From: an uncultured Bacteroidota bacterium
GTDB lineage: Bacteria > Bacteroidota > Bacteroidia > Flavobacteriales > Flavobacteriaceae
Assembly: GCA_903913315.1 (NCBI GenBank)
Contig: CAIWKX010000014.1
Span: 1-37,782 of the forward strand
Direction: 5' to 3'
DNA length: 37,782 nucleotides
Below are positions 30,211 to 37,782 of the stretch, piece by piece. Under the pieces are notes generated by a model that saw only the letters and a program-made list of their open reading frames with translations, was not told the DNA's origin and ran no database searches. Every line of letters begins with the position of its first letter. The first letter of the stretch is position 1. The position numbers and the translations under genes were made by a program.

Positions 30211-32487
30211 ATGAAAATAAAATTATTCATATTTATTTTTAGTCTTGGAATAATTTTCCCTTCTTTATCGCAACATACTCACATTCAGGGTAAAGTTATT
30301 AATGCAAATAATAAACTTCCTGTTGAAAGCATTATGGTAACACTTTTACCTATCAACAAAACCACACTTACTGATCAGAACGGACATTTTACTTTTAACG
30401 AGAGCAAAGAACAAGTTCAAGCTTTGGTATTTTCTGGTTTTGGTTATGAAAAAAAAACGATTATCGCTTCTGATTTTATAGTAGGACAAACGGTAACTAT
30501 ACTGCCCAAAAACGCTACGACTTTAGATGAGGTAATTGTAAACTCCGGGTCAGGGACTAGCCAACGTAATCAAATTAGTAAACTAGATATTCAGATGCGA
30601 GGCGTTACAAATTCGCAAGAAGTTTTGCGCATCGTTCCTGGTTTATTTATCGGACAGCATCAAGGAGGAGGTAAGGCTGAACAAATATTTATTCGTGGGT
30701 TTGATTGCGACCATGGTACTGATATTAGTCTCAATGTGGATGGCATGCCTATTAATATGGTTTCTCATGCGCACGGACAAGGTTATGCGGATGCTCATTT
30801 TATAATTCCTGAGACAATTGAAAGCGTTGACTTTAAGAAGGGAACTTACAATGCTGAAAAAGGTAATTTTGATACTGCTGGTTACGTTGATTTTAAAACT
30901 GCCAATTCAGTTGATAAAAATATGATTAAGATAGAAGGGGGCATGTTTAATACTGCTAGATTAGTAGGTGTTTTTAACTTATTAGGTGAAACCCAAAAAA
31001 TGAAGCAACAATCGTGGTATATGGCCGCTGAGTATCATTATTCTGATGGGTATTTTGACAATCCACAGCATTTTAATAGAGTTAACTTTTTTTCTAAGTA
31101 TCATGGAAAAGTTTCTGAAAATAGTTTCTTAGAAATTTCTGCTTCTACATTATATTCAAAATGGAATGCTTCGGGACAGATTCCTGAACGCGCTGTTGCC
31201 GAAGGGCTGATTGGTTTTTATGGGGCACTAGACCCTACAGAAGGGGGAGTGACGGCTCGTTCTAATTGTAATGTGCAATTGCTTACTAATTTAAAAAATC
31301 ATGATTTTATTAAGAATCAAATATATTATACCAATTATAGTTTTGATTTACATACTAATTTCACTTTTTATTTAGACGATCCCATCAATGGCGATCAAAT
31401 TCGTCAAAAAGAGAATCGAAATTTAATTGGTTATAATGGCAATTACAATCATAGTAGTTATTTTGGCGCGACTAAAATTACAACCGATGCTGGCATTACC
31501 ATGCGCTGGGATAAGACCAACAATTCCGAGTTGTCACATACGGTTGATCGTTTTACAGTGATTAATCCTATTAAGCTGGGCGATATTTCTGAACTGAATG
31601 CAGCGGCTTATATTAGTGAAACGCTGAAGTTTAATGAAAAATGGCATTTGAATGGCGGTTTACGTTTTGATCAATTTTTTAATCAATATTACAATAAACT
31701 TGCTACCGATCCTATTTTGAATGGAGTAGGGTTGTATAAAGCAAATGCTAATATAATAAGCCCTAAGTTCAGTATATATTACCAAGCTAATAAAAATACG
31801 CAGTTGTATCTTGCTTCTGGTCGCGGATTTCATTCTAACGATACCCGTGCTGTTGTGGCTACTGATGGAAAGCAGATATTACCACCTGCTTATGGCGTTG
31901 ATTTAGGAACCATATTCAAACCAACGAATCATTTACTTCTACATCTTGCGGCTTGGTATATGGGCTTGAAGCAGGAGTTTGTGTATAGTGGGGATGGTGG
32001 TTTAGTTGAGATTACGGGGGCTACCCGACGTCTTGGTTTGGATGGTTCTATTCGTTATGAGCCTATCCCATCTGTTTATGTTGATATTGATGTGAACTAT
32101 GCTCACGGAAGATATGTTGATTTGCCAAAAGGACAAGATTATATTCCTTTGGCTCCGGTTTGGAGTGCTACAGGTGGGATTATGTATAAAAACAAAAACG
32201 GATTTAATGGAGGCCTTCGATATCGTTACTTATCCGATAGACCGGCTATTGAAGATTACTCCTTAACGGCTCAAGGTTATTTTGTTACCGATGCCGTGGT
32301 TAAGTATACAAAGCCACGTTATGAAATTGGGTTAAAAGTGAACAACATTTTTAATACGCAGTGGAAAGAGACCCAATTTGCTACAACAACTCGTTTGCCT
32401 AATGAGACAGCTCCTGTCACTGAAATTTGTTTTACTCCAGGTACTAAATTTGCTGCTTTGTTGGGTGGTACTTATTTTTTTAAATAG
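30211..32487 (+). CDS. TonB-dependent outer-membrane receptor, probable nickel/metal importer
   Basis: This 758-residue receptor has a signal peptide (MKIKLFIFIFSLGIIFPSLSQ), a carboxypeptidase-like regulatory domain (about 22-100, HIQGKVINANNKLPVESIMV to FSGFGYEKKTI), a plug domain (about 105-225) and a 22-strand beta-barrel ending in AALLGGTYFFK. The plug is rich in potential metal ligands: FDCDHGTDISLNVDGMPIN and MVSHAHGQGYADAHF. It follows nikR and has phased repeats in its promoter, so import of nickel or a nickel chelate is the leading inference. No siderophore or vitamin B12 context is present. Some relatives carry other metals or organic ligands. Confidence 0.93.
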   Translation: MKIKLFIFIFSLGIIFPSLSQHTHIQGKVINANNKLPVESIMVTLLPINKTTLTDQNGHFTFNESKEQVQALVFSGFGYEKKTIIASDFIVGQTVTILPKNATTLDEVIVNSGSGTSQRNQISKLDIQMRGVTNSQEVLRIVPGLFIGQHQGGGKAEQIFIRGFDCDHGTDISLNVDGMPINMVSHAHGQGYADAHFIIPETIESVDFKKGTYNAEKGNFDTAGYVDFKTANSVDKNMIKIEGGMFNTARLVGVFNLLGETQKMKQQSWYMAAEYHYSDGYFDNPQHFNRVNFFSKYHGKVSENSFLEISASTLYSKWNASGQIPERAVAEGLIGFYGALDPTEGGVTARSNCNVQLLTNLKNHDFIKNQIYYTNYSFDLHTNFTFYLDDPINGDQIRQKENRNLIGYNGNYNHSSYFGATKITTDAGITMRWDKTNNSELSHTVDRFTVINPIKLGDISELNAAAYISETLKFNEKWHLNGGLRFDQFFNQYYNKLATDPILNGVGLYKANANIISPKFSIYYQANKNTQLYLASGRGFHSNDTRAVVATDGKQILPPAYGVDLGTIFKPTNHLLLHLAAWYMGLKQEFVYSGDGGLVEITGATRRLGLDGSIRYEPIPSVYVDIDVNYAHGRYVDLPKGQDYIPLAPVWSATGGIMYKNKNGFNGGLRYRYLSDRPAIEDYSLTAQGYFVTDAVVKYTKPRYEIGLKVNNIFNTQWKETQFATTTRLPNETAPVTEICFTPGTKFAALLGGTYFFK

Positions 32488-32567
32488 TAATATTTAAAAT
32501 AAAATAGATTTTCAATGTACAATTTAATACAATAGCAGCAAAATGAGTTCAATACTAAAAAAGGGTA

Positions 32568-32619
32568 CTAATCCCTAACCTATAAATAAAAAAGCGAACA
32601 CAAGCAATGTCCGTTTTTT
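32568..32619 (+). pseudogene. Relic of the 3' end and terminator of a 28668-type gene
   Basis: Positions 32568-32586 are identical to 29556-29574, the last codons, stop and following bases of the 301-aa gene (reading IPNL-stop). The next 33 bases keep the same hairpin with a few changes (stem 32589-32600 with 32608-32619, 7-base loop). Nothing upstream of 32568 matches the gene body. It is best explained as the remains of a paralogue, deleted or replaced, or as the edge of a recombination event. It may still terminate the TonB receptor transcript. Confidence 0.7.
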
Positions 32620-32729
32620 ATTTTATTTTTTATATTTATATATTTGCATTGTATACTATAAAGTAGCAATTATATTTTGAAAAAAAAATAAATGACTTCA
32701 TTTACATAGTAGCCATTACAAATCGCCCC

Positions 32730-33224
32730 ATGACCTTAAACGAAATTAAAAAAACAGAAGAATTTTATTCTTTTTTTGCGGCTGCATATAATTATTGTTC
32801 GCTAATAGAAAAGTCACATCATTATCCAGAAAAAAAGTTTCTTTCAGAAATACGTAAACATCTTTTAGAAATTTACAGTAAAGCATTAGAAATTCCAAAA
32901 ATTGAAATTAAGTATTCAGGTTTTTTTAAACCTATTGTAGACATAGAATCTCAATTAAATCGATTAAATTATTTGGTTGAAGGAAAGTTTTATTGGATTC
33001 CTCAAGAACCTATGAGTTTAAATAACTATTTGATAGAACGCGGAGACATAGTTAGCGACTTAATAACCATTTACCGTCATTTAAAAAAGTCAATCTTACT
33101 TTTTAAAACCAACAATAAAAATGCACAAATAGATGCCATCTGGCAATTTAAATTCGATTTTCAAACGCATTGGGAAAAGCGGTGCGTAAATGCGTTATTT
33201 GCTATTCAATCCGAACTGCAATAA
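32730..33224 (+). CDS. DUF5063-like protein
   Basis: This 164-residue cytoplasmic protein is predicted all-helical. FYSFFAAAYNYCSLIEKSHH near the start and FLSEIRKHLLEIYSKALEIPKIEI look like the DUF5063 family as I remember it; GDIVSDLITIYRHLKKSILLF and WQFKFDFQTHWEKRCVNAL are further helices. No function is established. The ATG at 32730 follows an 84-base leader behind a TATATTTG element (32639-32646). It has no close neighbour on its strand and its spacers resemble those of the DUF3843-like gene. Confidence 0.75.
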   Translation: MTLNEIKKTEEFYSFFAAAYNYCSLIEKSHHYPEKKFLSEIRKHLLEIYSKALEIPKIEIKYSGFFKPIVDIESQLNRLNYLVEGKFYWIPQEPMSLNNYLIERGDIVSDLITIYRHLKKSILLFKTNNKNAQIDAIWQFKFDFQTHWEKRCVNALFAIQSELQ

Positions 33225-33509
33225 TGATTGTTTCCACGCTTTTGAGTTAGTCCTTTTATTTTTTATATTTGGGAAAATAAACGATCACAAAGTAAACATT
33301 TGCAACCCTAATCGCTAGTGCAAGCGTCACGCTTGTGCCCGCAAACTAAATAAAACACCCAGCTCCACAACCTTTCCCTTCATAATCCATCATTTCCAAA
33401 AAAATCTCCTTTTTTTGAAATACAATACTTCACAATTTTTCACCAACTTTGCAACTTGAAATCGCTACTGCTTTTTCAACTCCATCTAGTTTTCTAAAAT
33501 TGCATCAAA

Positions 33510-34607
33510 ATGGTTATAACAGGTATCCTTATAACAATAGTTATCCTATTCGGTTTTTATTATACTAATCTTCCGTTATTTGGCAAAGCGCCATCAGGAG
33601 AACGATTAGAGCGAATTAAAAAATCACCTCAATATAAAAACGGTAAATTTGAAAACATCCATTTTACACCCACACTAACAAAAGGGTATTCTTTTATGGG
33701 GATTTTATACAATCAATTCTTCAAAAGAGTTCCTAACAAAACTCCTAAAATAGAAATCCCATCAATAAAAACCAACCTCAAGGAATTCAACACTAATGAA
33801 AATATAGTAGTTTGGTTTGGACATTCGTCTTATTTTATGCAAATAGACGGCAAAAAGTTTTTAATTGACCCCGTTTTTAGCGGTAATGCATCTCCAATTC
33901 CTAATAGTATAAAGGCATTCAAAGGAAGTAACGACTATCAAGTGGCTGATTTGCCTGAGATTGATTTTTTGATTATTTCCCATGACCATTATGATCATTT
34001 AGATTATAAAACCATCATCGAATTAAAAGGAAAGGTCAAAAAAATCATTTGTGGATTAGGAGTCGGTTCTCATTTTGAATATTGGGGTTACAGTCCTGCT
34101 ATTATCATCGAAAAAGATTGGTACGAAACCGAAATCTTATCGGATACGATTACAATTCATACCACCCCCGCTCGCCATTTTTCAGGGAGAGGGCTAACGC
34201 GCAACAATACACTTTGGCTATCATTTGTTTTGCAAACGTCTGAAAGTAAAATCTTTATTGGCGGTGATAGTGGCTACGATTCTCATTTTTCAGAAATCGG
34301 AAAAGAACATGGCCCATTTGATTTGGCTATTTTAGAAAATGGACAATATAATTTGGCGTGGGAAGCCATTCATTTACTACCTGAACATTTTATAAAAGCC
34401 GCAAGCGAACTCAATGCAAAAAGAATATTTCCAGTACATTCTTCAAAATTCGCATTAGCACAACACAATTGGGACGAACCTTTATCCATAGTGTCAGACC
34501 ATCATAAAAAAGGCAATTTTAATTACACATTAATCACACCAAAAATAGGAGAAGCAGTGCTGCTTGATACCCCAAATCAACTTTTTTCGGAATGGTGGAA
34601 AAGCTGA
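33510..34607 (+). CDS. NAPE-PLD/UlaG-like metallo-beta-lactamase-fold hydrolase
   Basis: This 365-residue enzyme is anchored by an N-terminal helix (MVITGILITIVILFGFYY). The metal centre is visible in LIISHDHYDHLDY (HxHxDH), the histidine after TTPARHFSGRG and the aspartate in KIFIGGDSGYDSHF, with the last histidine in IFPVHSSKF. WFGHSSYFMQIDGKKFLIDP and LAILENGQYN are typical of the branch that includes N-acylphosphatidylethanolamine phospholipase D and bacterial YfcT-like proteins. A lipid substrate is possible but unproven. The 285-bp spacer before it has a short hairpin (CAAGCG/CGCTTG near 33323) and no gene. Confidence 0.9.
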   Translation: MVITGILITIVILFGFYYTNLPLFGKAPSGERLERIKKSPQYKNGKFENIHFTPTLTKGYSFMGILYNQFFKRVPNKTPKIEIPSIKTNLKEFNTNENIVVWFGHSSYFMQIDGKKFLIDPVFSGNASPIPNSIKAFKGSNDYQVADLPEIDFLIISHDHYDHLDYKTIIELKGKVKKIICGLGVGSHFEYWGYSPAIIIEKDWYETEILSDTITIHTTPARHFSGRGLTRNNTLWLSFVLQTSESKIFIGGDSGYDSHFSEIGKEHGPFDLAILENGQYNLAWEAIHLLPEHFIKAASELNAKRIFPVHSSKFALAQHNWDEPLSIVSDHHKKGNFNYTLITPKIGEAVLLDTPNQLFSEWWKS

Positions 34608-34870
34608 TTTGCAATTGCTGGTAGGTTTTACTTTTTGTTCATTACTAGATACGATGCGATGAACTTGTTTAGCAACTATTAACCTCTTAACTAAAAGCGA
34701 TTACCAACAATCTCTGATTTTTTGTTTTATTCTATTTATTTAATATATTTGAGAAAATAAAAACAATTTATGTTTGAAAATACTTAGTTTGACTAGAAAG
34801 TAGCCGTTTTATGAATCTTATAAATGAGCTTCTACTATAAGGTGAAAAACAATTACAACGCAATATTTAC
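34608..34870. other. Gene-free AT-rich spacer with a TATATTTG promoter-like element
   Basis: TATATTTG lies at 34744-34751, followed by GAGAAAATAAA. Nearly the same string (TATATTTGGGAAAATAAA) occurs at 33264-33281. I see nothing else. Confidence 0.4.
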
Positions 34871-34996
34871 ATGGATAAAAAAATTGTTATTAAAGATTGG
34901 TTAGAATTAAAACCCTACGAAAAACAAACAATAACCGATAGTTATTATCTCAAAATCTGTAATGAGGTTAAAAGAGTTTTTGCAACAAACAGGTAA
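34871..34996 (+). pseudogene. N-terminal piece of the DUF3843-like gene, cut off by an in-frame TAA
   Basis: An ATG at 34871 opens 41 codons (MDKKIVIKDWLELKPYEKQT and onward to VFATNR) that end at TAA 34994-34996. The frame is the same as that of the gene starting at 35012, and only 15 bases (five codons, SFVLL) lie between the stop and that ATG. The piece reads like the missing start of the DUF3843 family. A single C-to-T change (CAA to TAA) would account for the stop. Without it the gene would encode about 541 residues. Confidence 0.65.
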
Positions 34997-35011
34997 TCAT
35001 TTGTTTTACTA

Positions 35012-36496
35012 ATGTATTTGGATAAGAAAGAGATAGATGTATTGTCTTGTTTTTTGACTTCCTATTTTGAAGATTTAATTTCAGAAACAAATATTTGGAA
35101 TTCCTTTATAACAACACATAAACGATTATACAATAAGCAACTTCCTTTTTATAATTTAGATGATTATTTTGAAGATGAAATAAATCCTCAAGACATAAGT
35201 TTTTTAATATGGTATTTTCTTAATACGTTGCAAGAAGAAAAATTTTTAGCTCCTTTTAACGATTTTATTGTTGAAGTAGCCAATAAAATAATGGATGTAT
35301 TTGATAAAGCATGGGAGAATGCCCCAGCGAATAAATATTTAAAATCGTATTATCAAATAGACGAAAATGTAGAGGACTTTTATACTGCTCGTAAATTAAT
35401 TGACACATTGTTATTTAAAACATACTTGTTTTATCCTGATAGTATACTAAAATTACGGAGACAAGAATTTGAAATAATTGAAAATAGTATGCATGATAAG
35501 AATTTAAAAATGTTTTTGAATGAGAATAGAGATAGCTCCCTTCAAAATATTTATACTCGATTACATAGCCTTAAAGGTAAAGAGTGGGCTGCAGAAATAG
35601 TAAATAGTAATAATAGACTTTATAAAGACTTATTAAATATTTCAAAAAAAATACGCGGGTTTTTCTTGTACAAAGGACAGGATAGTAAAAATATCTTTAT
35701 TGAACATATAGCATCAGGTAAAAAATTTGATTTAACAAAGAAATCTTTTGACCATTCAAAAACTTTAAAGGAAGTAGATACTATCTTATTTATGGGTATT
35801 ACTCAATGGAAAGAAGAATGGTGGTTTTCAGGTGTATTTTTCCAACAGCCATTCGATGCAAACTTTATCCTGAAGGAAAAGAATTCATTAGAAAGCAGAA
35901 TGGCAGTCAACTTCTTAGATCATCAAGAAGCAGCAACCGATGAAATGCTTAAAATGCAATTTTCAGCATTCAAAGATTTTAATAATGGATCACAGATAGT
36001 ATTCTTACCATCAGAGCGTATTGAAGATTATTACAAAGAGTATATCAAATTCTACAATAATTCATTAAATAAATCTGAAAAAGAGATTACAGCAGCAAAA
36101 CAGAGAGCACAAAAGGATGGATTTTTTGGTACAAATAATAAGTCAATAGACTTTTCTGATGTATCAGAAACAGGATTGCTTTTTTTTAATCCAAAAAGTG
36201 GATGTGAAATCGCATTGGCTATAAATTCTGCATTTCCTATGCCCTCAAATCCCTATTTTAATGAAGAAGATTGTGAGGAAGATGTATTGCATTTATTGAT
36301 GTATGAAAGTTTTTCGACAGAATTGGTTGCTTATTGTATCGATAATTGTAAAAATAAGTTGCCTTTTTTTAAAGACGGTATTGGCAATAAATATCTAGAC
36401 GATATTGATTTTTTATTAAGATTTTGGAAAAAATATAATTATCATACAATACCCTCTATAACTTATACGGGACAAAAGAAAGAAATAACCAATTGA
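35012..36496 (+). CDS. DUF3843-like protein, probably 5'-truncated
   Basis: This is a 494-residue cytoplasmic protein of unknown function. Recognisable blocks, as I remember the DUF3843 family from Bacteroidota, are LSCFLTSYFEDLISETNIWN near the start, EINPQDISFLIWYFLNT (about 50-66), RGFFLYKGQDSKNIFIEHI, TILFMGITQWKEEWWFSGVF, and a C-terminal region around NKYLDDIDFLLRFWKKYNYHT. The conserved block begins almost at the ATG, which is unusual. The 41-codon frame just upstream in the same frame looks like its natural N-terminus, separated by one TAA. Expression as a shortened protein from this ATG is possible. Confidence 0.8.
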   Translation: MYLDKKEIDVLSCFLTSYFEDLISETNIWNSFITTHKRLYNKQLPFYNLDDYFEDEINPQDISFLIWYFLNTLQEEKFLAPFNDFIVEVANKIMDVFDKAWENAPANKYLKSYYQIDENVEDFYTARKLIDTLLFKTYLFYPDSILKLRRQEFEIIENSMHDKNLKMFLNENRDSSLQNIYTRLHSLKGKEWAAEIVNSNNRLYKDLLNISKKIRGFFLYKGQDSKNIFIEHIASGKKFDLTKKSFDHSKTLKEVDTILFMGITQWKEEWWFSGVFFQQPFDANFILKEKNSLESRMAVNFLDHQEAATDEMLKMQFSAFKDFNNGSQIVFLPSERIEDYYKEYIKFYNNSLNKSEKEITAAKQRAQKDGFFGTNNKSIDFSDVSETGLLFFNPKSGCEIALAINSAFPMPSNPYFNEEDCEEDVLHLLMYESFSTELVAYCIDNCKNKLPFFKDGIGNKYLDDIDFLLRFWKKYNYHTIPSITYTGQKKEITN

Positions 36497-36617
36497 TAAA
36501 CGTGCTATTAGACATAATAAATCTCCTTTAATATCTTGATGCTTTGATTACTAACATTTGCAGAAATATGCAAAAATAAAATTATAACCACATTGCTTAG
36601 TTAGAATAGATAAAAAA

Positions 36618-36643
36618 ATAACCTCCAAATAAATAGAGGTTAT
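36618..36643 (-). terminator. Intrinsic terminator of the T9SS repeat protein gene
   Basis: ATAACCTC (36618-36625) pairs with GAGGTTAT (36636-36643). On the minus strand the stem is followed by seven T, about 50 bases after the stop at 36692. Confidence 0.75.
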
Positions 36644-36691
36644 CTTATATAATCAATTTTAAAAATTCCTAAATAATTAATTCATAGAATG

Positions 36692-37782
36692 TTATTCTTT
36701 AATAACTTTCAAAGTAGATTGTTTTATTTCTCCTTGTATTTTAATAAAATAAGTTCCAGTAGGTAGGAAAGACATATCTAAATGAACAATTTCTTGATCA
36801 AAATTTTGCGTAGCAATTGTTTGTCCCATTAAGTTGATAATACTTACCGATTTCAAGTTTTCATTTGCTTGTATAGTCAAAATACCTTTAACTGGATTTG
36901 GAGAATAATTAAACGAAATCTTATCTTCTGTAGGTGTACTTAATTGTATTTGAACTGTCACAGCCAATCTCACTGGACTTACACATCCGTTAATGGATTG
37001 TGTAGCGTAATACGTAGTACCATTAACTAAAGTTGTTGTTGATGGCAATGCAGTTCCTCCAGTAGCGGTTGCATACCATTGAATGTTAGTGCCATTAACC
37101 ACCAAAACAGTCAATGTATCTCCTGAATTAAAATTCTGAGTAGCAGCTCCTGTTGGAGGAGCAACGGTTGTTATACTAACTATTACAGCTAAACGAGTTA
37201 GACTTTCACAACCATTAACCGTTTGCGAAGCATAATACGTCGTTCCATTGACTAAAGCAATTGTTGAAGACAATGCAGTTCCACCAGTTGCAGTAGCATA
37301 CCATTGAATAGTAGTCCCTGTTGCTAGTAAATCGACTACAGCAGCACCCGAACAAAAAGATTGAGTAGCTGAACCTGAAGGCGCATTTGTAGTAGTAATA
37401 GTTGCTGTAACAGCCAATCGTGTTAGACTTTCACAACCATTAACCGTTTGCGAAGCATAATACGTCGTTCCATTTGCTAAAGCAATTGTTGGAGACAATG
37501 CACTTCCACCTGTTGCAGTAGCATACCATTGAATAGTAGTCCCTGTTGCTAGTAAATCGGCTACAGCAGCACCCGAACAAAAAGATTGAGTAGCTGAACC
37601 TGATGGCGCATTTGTAGTAGTAATAGTTGCAGTAACAGCCAATCGTGTTGGACTTTCACATCCATTAACCGTTTGTGAAGCATAATACGTCGTTCCATTG
37701 ACTAAAGCAATTGTTGGAGACAATGCAGTTCCACCAGTTGCAGTAGCATACCATTGAATAGTAGTCCCTGTTGCTAGTAAAT
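36692..37782 (-). CDS. Large surface protein with Ig-like repeats and T9SS sorting domain (C-terminal part)
   Basis: The minus-strand frame is open to the right edge, so at least 363 residues are seen and the N-terminus is missing. It consists of 75-residue repeats (NGTTYYASQTVNGCES, then TRLAVTATITTTNAPSG, SATQSFCSGAAV, TGTTIQWYATATGG), each with paired cysteines and Ig-like strands. A final type A sorting domain follows (FNYSPNPVKG to GTYFIKIQGEIKQSTLKVIKE). Such proteins are exported by T9SS and act as adhesins or surface-layer components in gliding flavobacteria; the exact role is unknown. The DNA repeats are 225 bp, and the two complete outer copies are about 96% identical. Confidence 0.92.
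   Translation of the reverse strand, partial: LLATGTTIQWYATATGGTALSPTIALVNGTTYYASQTVNGCESPTRLAVTATITTTNAPSGSATQSFCSGAAVADLLATGTTIQWYATATGGSALSPTIALANGTTYYASQTVNGCESLTRLAVTATITTTNAPSGSATQSFCSGAAVVDLLATGTTIQWYATATGGTALSSTIALVNGTTYYASQTVNGCESLTRLAVIVSITTVAPPTGAATQNFNSGDTLTVLVVNGTNIQWYATATGGTALPSTTTLVNGTTYYATQSINGCVSPVRLAVTVQIQLSTPTEDKISFNYSPNPVKGILTIQANENLKSVSIINLMGQTIATQNFDQEIVHLDMSFLPTGTYFIKIQGEIKQSTLKVIKE
37202..37782 (-). repeat. Tandem 225-bp coding repeats
   Basis: Copies begin at 37202, 37427 and 37652 (the last cut by the window edge). The first two differ at about nine of 225 positions. A further, more diverged copy precedes 37202. Near identity at the DNA level points to recent duplication or gene conversion. 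Confidence 0.9.

Noticed and set aside
33315..33350. Hairpin CAAGCG/CGCTTG in the spacer as a terminator or attachment site
   Set aside because: The stem is six pairs without a T run and it lies about 90 bases from the nearest stop; no tRNA or integrase is present.

Overview
The window looks like chromosomal DNA from a Flavobacterium-type member of the Bacteroidota. The DNA is AT-rich. Many genes follow the TAnnTTTG promoter element typical of this phylum, with no clear Shine-Dalgarno sites. Two secreted proteins end in type IX secretion (T9SS) sorting domains, there is a SusC/RagA-style TonB-dependent receptor with an N-terminal carboxypeptidase-like domain, and menaquinone genes are spread through the region. 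Genus-level assignment is inference from gene content.

Layout. Positions 1-12,400 lie mostly on the minus strand and are housekeeping: a membrane-protein fragment with a LolD-like ATPase; folE on the plus strand; the serine pair serC-serA; a T9SS-exported endonuclease I next to an RsmB/NOP-type RNA methyltransferase; a secreted aromatic/Gly-rich protein; a Ycf48-like lipoprotein; and a three-gene ECF sigma / anti-sigma-like / Spy-like operon. Positions 12,400-24,100 carry menD, menB, menA and menC, interleaved with an NTP pyrophosphohydrolase, a GNAT acetyltransferase, a SET-domain protein, an S1/CvfB-type RNA-binding protein, a DODA-type dioxygenase, a PH-domain protein, a C1 (bleomycin-hydrolase-like) peptidase, a UPF0173 hydrolase and a TPR-like secreted protein. 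Positions 24,150-27,180 are a compact MacAB-type efflux operon (adaptor, FtsX-like permease, ATPase).

From about 27,180 onward the region becomes accessory and repeat-rich. It has a long imperfect palindromic element, a pentapeptide-repeat gene, a degenerate 21-bp tandem array, an unrecognised 301-aa gene whose 3' end and terminator recur as a relic 3 kb away, nikR followed by a TonB receptor, a DUF5063-like gene, an NAPE-PLD-like hydrolase, a DUF3843-like gene apparently split by one in-frame TAA, and the 3' part of a T9SS adhesin built from near-identical 225-bp repeats.

The leads I rate highest are: (1) five GTAACAC-like heptamers between nikR and the TonB receptor, spaced at whole multiples of the DNA helical turn, suggesting a NikR-controlled metal-import receptor; (2) the in-frame TAA that separates a 41-residue N-terminal piece from the DUF3843-like gene; (3) a perfect 16-bp palindrome overlapping the promoter of the TTG-initiated dioxygenase gene; (4) the repeat families around 27.3-28.5 kb and the duplicated gene end at 32.57 kb. 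I found no CRISPR array, prophage, transposase, tRNA or rRNA. No complete undescribed defence or biosynthetic system is evident.
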